From Pseudopedobacter sp035496935 (lineage in GTDB: Bacteria > Bacteroidota > Bacteroidia > Sphingobacteriales > Sphingobacteriaceae), in contig DATJED010000020.1 in NCBI GenBank assembly GCA_035496935.1, forward strand, positions 62,001-126,000: DNA of 64,000 nt, given 5' to 3'. Positions 53,517-61,050 of the stretch are shown in pieces. How positions within the stretch are numbered: position 1 is the stretch's first letter; the number at the start of each line of letters is the position of its first letter. The notes below the pieces were generated by a model that was not told the origin of the DNA, made no database searches, and was given only the letters and a program-made list of their open reading frames with translations. Both the position numbers and the translations under genes were made by a program.

Positions 53517-53879
53517 TTATTTTAAAGTGAGAATATACTTAACCATTTCTTCAGCATCTTGCTGATTGATTTGTGGGTGTGCAGTCATCGGGATTTCTCC
53601 CCAAACTCCCTTCCCGCCGTTTATAATTTTATCCGCAAGTTTAGTTACGTTTTCTGCCGAGTTTTCATATTTAGCGGCCACTTCTTTATAAGCTGGGCCT
53701 ATTAATTTTTCCTGTTCTTTATGGCAACTATAACAATCTGAGGACGCAATTAGTTGTTGTCCTTTTAAATCGGTTGATTCTGTCGTGGTGTTTTCAGCTT
53801 CTGATTCTTGTGAGGTTTGGGTTCCGCCACAAGCAGCTAAAAATAAGCCTATAATGCATATTCCTAAATAATTCTTCAT
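53517..53879 (-). CDS. Periplasmic cytochrome c (lipoprotein)
   Basis: The 120-aa lipoprotein (lipobox LAAC at about residue 17) has a Ser/Glu/Thr-rich linker and one class I heme domain with CYSCH (about residues 49-53) and axial Met in GEIPMTAHPQI. The likely job is to accept electrons from the GMC dehydrogenase encoded in the same operon, as the cytochrome subunit does in glucoside 3-dehydrogenases. It is encoded four bases from DUF1080 and ten bases from the cytoplasmic-type isomerase gene. It is distinct in sequence from the cytochrome c at 47256. Confidence 0.88.
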   Translation of the reverse strand: MKNYLGICIIGLFLAACGGTQTSQESEAENTTTESTDLKGQQLIASSDCYSCHKEQEKLIGPAYKEVAAKYENSAENVTKLADKIINGGKGVWGEIPMTAHPQINQQDAEEMVKYILTLK

Positions 53880-53889
53880 AATTGTAATT

Positions 53890-54942
53890 TTATAATCCTA
53901 AAAGTTTATTGTTGAAGTTTTGGTCTCCGCCAGCCTGCACAAAATCGTCAAATGCTCTTTCGGTTACCCTAATGATATGATCTTTAATGAACTGAGCACC
54001 TTCTTTTGCTCCGTCTTCTGGATGTTTTAAGGCGCATTCCCATTCTAGAACTGCCCAGCCTTCAAAATCATATTGCGCCAACTTGCTGAATATCGACTTA
54101 AAATTTACCTGTCCATCGCCTAAAGAACGGAACCGCCCGGCTCTTTCTATCCAGTTTTGATAACCTCCGTAAACGCCTTGTTTACCGTTAGGGTTAAATT
54201 CAGCATCCTTCACATGAAACATCTTAATACGCTCATGATAGATATCTATAAACGTTAAATAATCTAAACATTGTAAAACAAAATGAGAAGGGTCATACAA
54301 AATATTGGCTCTTTTATGGTTTTCTACCCGCTCTAAAAACATGTCGAAACTATTGCCATCATGCAAGTCTTCTCCGGCATGCAACTCATAACAAAGGTCA
54401 ACGCCGTTTTCATCAAAAACATCTAAAATTGGTTTCCACCGATTAGCCAGCTCATCAAAACCAGTTTCAATTAAACCGGGAGGCCTTTGCGGCCAGGGAT
54501 AAACATAAGGCCAAAGCAAGGCGCCACTAAAAGTTACGTGGGCGTTTAACCCCAAATTTCGGGAAGCTTTAGCCGCATATTTTAACTGTTGCACCGCCCA
54601 CTGCTGACGTTCTTTCGGTTTTTTATGAAGTTCAACCGGAGCAAAGGAATCAAACAAATCATCATAAGCCGGATGAACGGCCACCAATTGTCCTTGCAAA
54701 TGGGTAGATAATTCGGTTATTTCTAAACCTGCCTCGGCAATTTTCCCTTTAAGTTCATCGGCGTATGCCTTACTTTCCGAAGCTAACTTTAGGTTGATGA
54801 ACCTTTCATCCAAAGTGGGCAACTGCAAACCTTTAAAACCTAATTCTTTTGCCCAAGCACAAATATTTTCTAAGCTATTAAACGGCGCTTCGTTCCCAAT
54901 AAATTGTGCAATAAATAATGCCGGACCTTTAATTGTTTTCAT
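53890..54942 (-). CDS. Cytoplasmic sugar phosphate isomerase/epimerase-type TIM barrel
   Basis: This 350-aa protein lacks any signal peptide, unlike the two Tat-type barrels of the same operon. It has the barrel pieces LGFKGLQLPTLDERF, VDLCYELHAGEDLHDG, ILYDPSHFVLQ, IKMFHVKDAEFNP and GWAVLEWECALKHPEDGA, which carry the metal-binding Glu, Asp, His and Glu. The family acts on keto sugars and their phosphates. A cytoplasmic step, after transport by the MFS protein, is a reasonable reading. A repeat-rich 180-base spacer separates it from the Gfo/Idh/MocA gene upstream, where an extra promoter could lie. Confidence 0.87.
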   Translation of the reverse strand: MKTIKGPALFIAQFIGNEAPFNSLENICAWAKELGFKGLQLPTLDERFINLKLASESKAYADELKGKIAEAGLEITELSTHLQGQLVAVHPAYDDLFDSFAPVELHKKPKERQQWAVQQLKYAAKASRNLGLNAHVTFSGALLWPYVYPWPQRPPGLIETGFDELANRWKPILDVFDENGVDLCYELHAGEDLHDGNSFDMFLERVENHKRANILYDPSHFVLQCLDYLTFIDIYHERIKMFHVKDAEFNPNGKQGVYGGYQNWIERAGRFRSLGDGQVNFKSIFSKLAQYDFEGWAVLEWECALKHPEDGAKEGAQFIKDHIIRVTERAFDDFVQAGGDQNFNNKLLGL

Positions 54943-54969
54943 TTCTTAGGATTTTTGAGATGTGCGTAT

Positions 54970-55122
54970 TGAGATGTGAGACATGAGATTTGAGATTTGA
55001 GAACCATGATTTAAGACCTCCATCTAAATATAATTCAATTTTACTTATGACTACTACCTTATACCTACGACTTAGTACTTTTTACTTTCTACTTTTAACT
55101 TTTTACTTTCTACTTTCTACTT
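54970..55122. repeat. Low-complexity repeat inside the sugar operon
   Basis: The left part has TGAGATGTGAGACATGAGATTTGAGATT-like units (about 54970-55003). The right part has repeats of TTTACTTTCTACTTTTAACT (about 55075-55130). They fill the spacer and reach into the last codons of the oxidoreductase gene. The 60-codon frame across it is an artefact of the repeat. Confidence 0.7.
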
Positions 55123-56268
55123 TTAACTTCCTACCTCCAGCCATTTCTTTTCTGATTTTCCTGAAGCAATAACTGTCTCTATAAACATCATTCCTCTTAA
55201 TCCGTCTGCCATACCCGGATAATCTAACGATTCTGGTTTAGGTGTTTCCTGATTTTGGATGGCTAAAATATGTTCAGCAAAGTTTCTATAAATATTGGCG
55301 AACGCTTCCAAATAACCCTCCGGATGCCCAGACGGCGTCCTAGTATTATGCTGAGCGTAAGAGCTTACATAGCCTCCACCTGTTCTTAATGTTTGAGCCG
55401 GTTCATCAAACCATTTAAGGGTTAGAGTATTGGCATCCACCTGTTGCCACTCCAATCCTCCTTTTTCGCCGTAAACTCTAATCTTTACGTTATTTTCTTC
55501 ACCAGTGGCAATTTGTGTAGCCATTAAAACACCGCTGGCCCCGTTATCGAATTTTAACAATACCGCACCATCGTCATCCAATCGTCTGTTTTCTACTACT
55601 GTATTTATATCGGCGCAAAGTTTTTTCACCGATAAGCCACTTACATACTCTGCTAAATTAAAAGCGTGTGTCCCAATATCGCCCATAGCGCCGGCAATAC
55701 CACTCTTTGAGGGATCGGTTCGCCAGTCTGCCTGTTTACTTTCCACCTCGGTACTTAACCAACCCTGTGGATATTCCACATAAACCTTTCTTATTTTGCC
55801 CAGTTTTCCTTTGGCTATCTGTTGTTTGGCTTCTTTCACCATTGGGTAACCGGTGTAAGTATGTGTTAAACATAAAAGGTTTCCTGTTTTCTCCTGCACT
55901 TCATTTAAAACCATTGCCTCAGCCAAAGACAAGGTCATAGGTTTATCTAAAATTACATGGAAACCATTTTCCAAAGCCATTTTTGCCGGCTCAAAGTGTA
56001 GATGGTTGGGAGTAACAATTGCTATAACCTGAATTCTTTCATTTTCTGGCTTTTGTTTCTCTTTTAGGATAAGCTCCTGAAAAGTTGGATAAATTCTACT
56101 TTCAGCTAACCCCAACTCCTTGCCGGTTTTCAAAGATTTTTCTAAACTGCTGCTAAAGGCACCGCCCAGCAGTTCGTAATAATTGTCCATCCGAGCTGCA
56201 ATACGATGGATAGCACCAATAAAAGAACCGGGTCCACCGCCAATCATCCCTAATCTTAATTTTTTCAT
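55123..56268 (-). CDS. Gfo/Idh/MocA-family oxidoreductase (cytoplasmic)
   Basis: The 381-aa enzyme opens with an NAD(P)-binding fold, KLRLGMIGGGPGSFIGAIH, and has the family Lys in VILDKPMTLS and the segment GIAGAMGDIGTHAFNLAEYV. Members oxidise or reduce sugar hydroxyls with NAD(P). I start it at 56268 (MKKLRLG), since the longer frame adds 20 unrelated residues and runs into the upstream gene. It has no signal peptide. In this operon it could reduce imported keto-sugars back to ordinary sugars, by inference. Its final codons lie at the edge of a low-complexity repeat. Confidence 0.9.
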   Translation of the reverse strand: MKKLRLGMIGGGPGSFIGAIHRIAARMDNYYELLGGAFSSSLEKSLKTGKELGLAESRIYPTFQELILKEKQKPENERIQVIAIVTPNHLHFEPAKMALENGFHVILDKPMTLSLAEAMVLNEVQEKTGNLLCLTHTYTGYPMVKEAKQQIAKGKLGKIRKVYVEYPQGWLSTEVESKQADWRTDPSKSGIAGAMGDIGTHAFNLAEYVSGLSVKKLCADINTVVENRRLDDDGAVLLKFDNGASGVLMATQIATGEENNVKIRVYGEKGGLEWQQVDANTLTLKWFDEPAQTLRTGGGYVSSYAQHNTRTPSGHPEGYLEAFANIYRNFAEHILAIQNQETPKPESLDYPGMADGLRGMMFIETVIASGKSEKKWLEVGS

Positions 56269-56284
56269 CAAAGCGGCTTTAGAA

Positions 56285-56851
56285 TTATAGGTAAACCGGA
56301 TCGCCTTTTTTATACGGAATGCAGGCATCGTACCTACCGGGTACTTCTACGTATTTCAACACTTTTGTCCCACCAATCTCAGAGGTAAAGAAGCCTAAAA
56401 GGGTCAATTCTTTAAGCATTCTGAAATAATGAGGCTTGCCGTCATTTCGCGGATTGTTAGCATATTCTTTTTGCTCCGCATCCAAAGTGTTAAGCATGGT
56501 GTTTTTCTGTGTTGGCTCTAAATCCACAAAGTTTGAACTGAATTGCTTTTGAGCCGTCTCGTTAATGGTTTTTAAACCCTTTAAAAATATTTGCTGATGT
56601 GCCGGCTCGTAGCAATCTTTCACCATAAGCGCCATGAACGCACCAGTTTTTGCCGCTTTCGCACCGGGGGTTTTCGTTTCCGGGATGATGGTTTCAGCAA
56701 TTTCGTCCATCATGGCAACATCGTCACTGTTAAAAAGGTCATTCACCATTTCTGGCGTTGAACTACAGCCGGCCAAACTAAACAACTGTCCTCCTATAAC
56801 GGTACCTCCTAGCAATAAAGCAACGGAGGAAATGGCTTCTCTTCTATTCAT
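56285..56851 (-). CDS. Gluconate 2-dehydrogenase subunit 3-type protein (Tat carrier subunit)
   Basis: The protein of 188 aa starts at ATG 56851 with a twin-arginine leader, NRREAISSVALLLGGTVIGG, and a likely lipobox (LAGC). The body fits the gluconate-dehydrogenase gamma-subunit pattern: DVAMMDEIAETIIPETKTPGAKAAKTGAFM, followed by YFRMLKELTLLGFFTSEIG. Such small subunits accompany a GMC catalytic subunit that lacks its own signal, carrying it through the Tat pathway. That is exactly the situation here, since the GMC protein two genes upstream has none. The longer frame (56869) would overlap the previous gene and adds only six residues. Confidence 0.88.
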   Translation of the reverse strand: MNRREAISSVALLLGGTVIGGQLFSLAGCSSTPEMVNDLFNSDDVAMMDEIAETIIPETKTPGAKAAKTGAFMALMVKDCYEPAHQQIFLKGLKTINETAQKQFSSNFVDLEPTQKNTMLNTLDAEQKEYANNPRNDGKPHYFRMLKELTLLGFFTSEIGGTKVLKYVEVPGRYDACIPYKKGDPVYL

Positions 56852-56861
56852 TTTTATTTTT

Positions 56862-58304
56862 TTAAACACTTAACGACCAGCCTTTTCTGTATTCCCGTTT
56901 CACAAACTGGTTTACGTCATCAAAATTGGTAACTTTCATTTGTTGGTTATCCCAAAGCAGTTGGATGTTTCTGCCCGGGAAAGATGTTTTTCCGCCTACT
57001 TCTTTTTTAATATCGTAAGCCCTAATCGCTAAGTTTGCCATCAATAAAGCTTCGGTCAAGGGTACTGCTTTTTCAAACGGCGAACTCAATTCTTTTTTTC
57101 CGTAGCCGGCGATACAAGCTTCAACCCATTGCCCATAATGCCCTTCCGCTTGGTTGGGTACCCTGGCAATAGTCTGCTTTACATGCACCTCCTCATTTTT
57201 GGATAAAGGCAAAAGACGGGCATTTGCATTATAAGTATCAGCCATCATTTTACCTTTAGAGCCTATAAATAGCATTCCGTTTCCGCCGTCGCCAAACATC
57301 TCATTGGCAGCAAGCTCTTCCGGCCTTTCGGGTTGTATCCCGCCATCCATCCAATGCAAATTCACCTTACTTTTATTCTTTTTTGTTTCGGGGAATTTAA
57401 TGATAACGTGGCTAGATGGCGGACAGCTGTCTGGGAAATAACCTCGCTTAAATTCGTCCACATAAACGCTGCCTACACTAGCTTCTACGGAGGTGGGGTT
57501 GTTTAAACCTAATACAGAGAAAGGGCCTTCCATTAAATGGCAACCCATATCTCCTAATGCGCCGGTTCCATAATCCCACCAGCCTCTCCAGTTAAACGGA
57601 ACCAATTTGTCCACATAATTTTTTTGTGGAGCGGTGCCTAACCATAAATCCCAATCCAACTCTTTTGGAATAGGTGCTGCCTGTGCAGGCCATGGAATCC
57701 CTTGCGGCCAAACGGGGCGGTTAGTCCAGCAATAAACGGTATGTACATCGCCAATCACATCGGCATCAAACCATTCCCGCATTTGGCGTACACCATCGTT
57801 TGAAGCACCTTGATTTCCCATTTGCGTAACTACTTTGTAGCGCTTGGCGGCATCCTGTAAAACGCGGGCTTCATAAATGTCATGTGTTAAAGGCTTCTGT
57901 ACATATACATGTTTGCCTAACTGCATGGCTGCCAAAGTGGTGATGGCATGGTTATGATCTGGTGTGGAAATACAGACGGCATCGAAATTTTTAGCTTCCT
58001 TATCCAATAGCTCCCTCCAGTCCTTTATGTATTTCGCTTTCGGATAATCTGCCCGGGATTTTTGTGCTCTTCTGTCATCTACATCGCAAAGAAAATTAAT
58101 GACCGCTTTCCCGGTGTTATGAAAGCTTTTTAAATCGCTGTAACCTTTCCCTCCTACTCCAACACCTGCTATATATAATTTATCACTTGGGGCTAAAAAA
58201 CCACTACCGCCTAAAACATGCCGAGGCACAATGGTAAAGGCTGCCGCGGCTACTGCTGCTGATTTTAAAAAACTTCTTCTGGAATTGTTCTGATTGTCCT
58301 TCAT
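56862..58304 (-). CDS. Tat-exported Gfo/Idh/MocA-family oxidoreductase
   Basis: The 480-aa protein has a clear Tat leader, NSRRSFLKSAAVAAAAFTIV. A nucleotide-binding fold (LYIAGVGVGGKGYSDL) is followed by CISTPDHNHAITTLAAMQLGKHVYVQKPLTHDIYEAR and YGTGALGDMGCHLM. The usual EKP motif reads QKP. A folded, cofactor-loaded periplasmic sugar oxidoreductase of this kind recalls glucose-fructose oxidoreductase, where the NADP stays tightly bound. It lies between the GMC gene (12 bases upstream) and the carrier-subunit gene. Its substrate is probably a sugar of the same pathway, by inference. Confidence 0.9.
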   Translation of the reverse strand: MKDNQNNSRRSFLKSAAVAAAAFTIVPRHVLGGSGFLAPSDKLYIAGVGVGGKGYSDLKSFHNTGKAVINFLCDVDDRRAQKSRADYPKAKYIKDWRELLDKEAKNFDAVCISTPDHNHAITTLAAMQLGKHVYVQKPLTHDIYEARVLQDAAKRYKVVTQMGNQGASNDGVRQMREWFDADVIGDVHTVYCWTNRPVWPQGIPWPAQAAPIPKELDWDLWLGTAPQKNYVDKLVPFNWRGWWDYGTGALGDMGCHLMEGPFSVLGLNNPTSVEASVGSVYVDEFKRGYFPDSCPPSSHVIIKFPETKKNKSKVNLHWMDGGIQPERPEELAANEMFGDGGNGMLFIGSKGKMMADTYNANARLLPLSKNEEVHVKQTIARVPNQAEGHYGQWVEACIAGYGKKELSSPFEKAVPLTEALLMANLAIRAYDIKKEVGGKTSFPGRNIQLLWDNQQMKVTNFDDVNQFVKREYRKGWSLSV

Positions 58305-58316
58305 AATTGGTTTCGA

Positions 58317-59996
58317 TTATAAATTCATTTTTTTTAATTCTGATACCGCATGATCCACTGCCCTAGCCGTAAACGCCATGTAAGTTAGCGACGGATTTAC
58401 GCAATTGGCAGAGGTCATAAAAGAACCATCTGTTACATATACATTTTTAGCGTCCCAGACTTGGTTGTGTTTGTTCAAAACAGATGTTTTAGGGTCTCGA
58501 CCCATTCTTGCTGTTCCCATTTCATGAATGCCCTGCCCAAAGCCGTAGCCGTTATCATTGCCCCTCACATTCTTAATTCCGGCTTTCTCCAACATCTCCT
58601 TGGCATCGTTCATCATGTCTTTCCGCATGCTAATTTCGTTGGCTTTAATCTCCGCATCTAAAGCTAAAACCGGCAAACCCCACTTGTCTTTTACTGTTTT
58701 GTCTAAGAAAGCCCTATTTTCATGATAAGGTAATATTTCGCCGAAAGCTGTCATCCCAATAGTCCACTTTCCCGGTTCAGACAAGGCTTCTTTAAGCTCG
58801 ACACCAATACCTAGTTCTGCAACGTCCCTTCCCCAGCCTTGCCGACTTGCACCGCCCTGGTAGCCAAAGCCTCTGATATAATCACGTTTTTCGCCGTTCA
58901 TATTCCTAAATCTCGGGATATAGATGCCGTTTGGTCTTCTGCCAAAATAGTATTTATCCTCGTACCCTTCCGCATCGCCAGAAGCACCTGTCCTAAAATG
59001 ATGGTCCATTAAGTTATGCCCTAACTCGCCACTGCTGCTTCCTAAACCGCCTTCCCAAACATCCGTTGCCGAGTTCATTAAAACCCAAGCCGAGTTTAAG
59101 GTAGAAGCACAAAGGAAAATTACTTTGGCTTTGTATTCAATAGTTTCATTGGTTTGCGCATCCAGAACTTCTACGCCAGTAGCTTTTTGCGCATCTTTAT
59201 CATATAAAATTCTGGTGACAATAGAAAACGGCCTTAAAGTGAGGTTTCCGGTTGCCACCGCCGCAGGCAAAGTAGAAGATTGTGTGCTGAAATATCCACC
59301 AAACGGACAGCCCAAAGCACATTTGTTTCTGTATTGGCAATTGCTTCTGCCTGGCAAAGGGCCGGTAACATGAGCTACTCTGCCGATAATCATTTGTCGC
59401 TGGTTTTTATACTCGCTCTTAATACGGGCTGCCACATCTTTCTCCACACAGTTTAAATCCATTGGTGGCAAAAATTCGCCATCGGGCAAATGGCTGATGC
59501 CCTCCCTTGAACCACTAATTCCCGCAAACTTTTCTACATGGCTGTACCAAGGCGCAATTTCATCATACCTTACCGGCCAGTCTACCGCGATACCGTCTTT
59601 AGCATTGGCCTCAAAATCCATATTGCTCCAACGGTAACTTTGCCTTCCCCACAGTAAAGAACGCCCGCCCACATGGTAACCCCTAAACCAATCGAAACGC
59701 TTTACTTCTACATAAGGAGATTCTTTTTCGTTTACCCAAAATTCCAGGTTCTTTTCAGACAGTGGATAGTCTCTTCTGAGCACAGGATAATTATTGACCA
59801 TCTCTTGGGTACGGCCGCCACGGTGCGGAAATTCCCAAGGGGCTTTGGTCGCATTTTTATAGTCTTTTATATGCTCGACATTTCGTCCGCGTTCTAACAA
59901 TAACGTTTTTAAGCCTTTTTCTGTAAGTTCTTTAGCTGCCCATCCCCCAGATACTCCTGAACCTATTACGATGGCATCATAATCCTGTGCTGACAT
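58317..59996 (-). CDS. GMC-family sugar dehydrogenase, catalytic subunit (glucoside 3-dehydrogenase-like)
   Basis: The 559-aa flavoprotein begins with the FAD fold DAIVIGSGVSGGWAAKELTEKG and an ERG motif. RSLLWGRQSYRW and the C-terminal EMGTARMG and CVNPSLTYMAFTARA complete the GMC pattern; the His and Asn catalytic pair is probably within HEMG and CVNPSLT. A Cys-rich stretch, CQYRNKCALGCP (about residues 220-231), could bind an Fe-S cluster, as in some bacterial FAD sugar dehydrogenases. It has no signal peptide, so Tat export by the carrier subunit is likely. It heads the operon; related enzymes oxidise gluconate or the C3 hydroxyl of glycosides. Confidence 0.88.
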   Translation of the reverse strand: MSAQDYDAIVIGSGVSGGWAAKELTEKGLKTLLLERGRNVEHIKDYKNATKAPWEFPHRGGRTQEMVNNYPVLRRDYPLSEKNLEFWVNEKESPYVEVKRFDWFRGYHVGGRSLLWGRQSYRWSNMDFEANAKDGIAVDWPVRYDEIAPWYSHVEKFAGISGSREGISHLPDGEFLPPMDLNCVEKDVAARIKSEYKNQRQMIIGRVAHVTGPLPGRSNCQYRNKCALGCPFGGYFSTQSSTLPAAVATGNLTLRPFSIVTRILYDKDAQKATGVEVLDAQTNETIEYKAKVIFLCASTLNSAWVLMNSATDVWEGGLGSSSGELGHNLMDHHFRTGASGDAEGYEDKYYFGRRPNGIYIPRFRNMNGEKRDYIRGFGYQGGASRQGWGRDVAELGIGVELKEALSEPGKWTIGMTAFGEILPYHENRAFLDKTVKDKWGLPVLALDAEIKANEISMRKDMMNDAKEMLEKAGIKNVRGNDNGYGFGQGIHEMGTARMGRDPKTSVLNKHNQVWDAKNVYVTDGSFMTSANCVNPSLTYMAFTARAVDHAVSELKKMNL

Positions 59997-60543
59997 TTTT
60001 TGAATTTAGTTTATAATTGGTGGGCATAAATTAGTATTAAATCGCTTTAGCACAAAATATTTGTTCAAAATTATTTTAATTTATCTCAAAAAGAAACCGT
60101 TAGTGCTACTGGGTGTCCCCCGCTGTCCATAGAACTCCTTTGGAGACGGGGGCTACAGGCTGAACAAACTTTAAAATTAGGCGCCAAAGCGGGAGCAAAC
60201 AAGCATTCGGAAATTCATTGCCGAACTTTGCCGGATATTTCCAGATTTTGTGACATTAGCCTAGATTTCTTCGAGACTGCTTCGAGACCGCTTCGAGAAA
60301 AAGGGGGTATTTCCCGAAGGATTCCCAAAGCGGTTTAGGAGGGATTTTATTTACCGGTTTGTTGTTGGATTGAGTTGGCGATGTGTGGAGATTTTGATGG
60401 AAAGGGAGTCTCTAGACGCTATAACTTAATGTCATTTCGATACATAATGCGATTTCTTATTGAGTAGGAGTTTGAAATTCCTATCTATTCGTTAGTCCAG
60501 AGAGACGTTGCATATAACTCTGAGGACAGGTGGGTAAATAAAT
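59997..60543. other. Long intergenic region with repeats, upstream of the sugar operon
   Basis: About 550 bases contain no supportable gene. Nearest the GMC gene, a minus-strand TTG, 19-base spacer and TAATTTAT (60025-60033 region) give a weak promoter match. A GC-rich hairpin CCCCCG/CGGGGG (60117-60152) and an 11-bp tandem repeat (60270-60298) follow. Their base composition differs from the flanks, and this may mark the border of an accessory region to the right. Confidence 0.5.
60270..60298. repeat. 11-bp tandem repeat TTCGAGACYGC, 2.6 copies
   Basis: TTCGAGACTGC (60270-60280), TTCGAGACCGC (60281-60291) and TTCGAGA (60292-60298) follow one another without gaps and differ at one base. Confidence 0.85.
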
Positions 60544-61041
60544 TTAAAACTGTTCCCCTAATAATCGAAACATTTCTATGGTATTCACACAAGCGATATT
60601 GAATGGTTGTGCGGCATCAGGAATTTTTATTTTCTTTTTCCCGTCAGGCTGGCTCACCTCATGAGTTACAATTTTGCATGTGTCTTTTAATGCACATGCA
60701 ACAAGCCAAGCATCGGCTTCACTTGCTTCCAAAAATTCATTTAAAGCGGTTGTTTTGTAGTGGTTCTTTTTTGAATTTGCCCAAGTGGTCACCCTTATGT
60801 ATTCATTAATTACTTCATCGGTGTTTTTAAAGAATACTTTATCTAAATTTTCTTCACACCAGATGCTTAAATCATCTTTATTTAATAAGAGCTCATCCCT
60901 AACTTTATCTATAGACAAAATCACACCCTTGGTAGCTAGCTCTTTAATTTTCATCCAAAAGCCCGGAACTACATCTATGGGGTAATGCATCCTGTGCGCC
61001 TGAATAAAAAAATTGCTATCTACTAAAAAAGGCGCTGTCAT
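60544..61041 (-). CDS. DUF4411 PIN-domain protein (probable toxin RNase)
   Basis: The 165-aa protein fits the PIN fold: FLVDSNFFIQAHR with an early acidic residue, a middle SIDKVRDELLLNKDD, and the late acidic pair ASEADAWLVACAL, followed by KIVTHEV. Those acidic residues would hold the metal for RNA cleavage. The DUF4411 family is usually found beside an HTH/ImmA-IrrE-type protein, and such a gene lies nine bases upstream here. A toxin-antitoxin role is therefore likely, but no activity is shown. The gene follows its partner in the same direction. Confidence 0.85.
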   Translation of the reverse strand: MTAPFLVDSNFFIQAHRMHYPIDVVPGFWMKIKELATKGVILSIDKVRDELLLNKDDLSIWCEENLDKVFFKNTDEVINEYIRVTTWANSKKNHYKTTALNEFLEASEADAWLVACALKDTCKIVTHEVSQPDGKKKIKIPDAAQPFNIACVNTIEMFRLLGEQF

Positions 61042-61050
61042 TTTTCAATT

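Noticed and set aside
54990..55172. 60-codon plus-strand frame rich in Leu/Phe/Ser/Thr
   Set aside because: It is a translation of the simple-sequence repeat and the end of the opposite-strand gene.
56269..56328. Twenty-residue N-terminal extension of the cytoplasmic Gfo/Idh/MocA gene
   Set aside because: It overlaps the upstream carrier-subunit gene and lacks family similarity; MKKLRLGMIGGG is the natural start.
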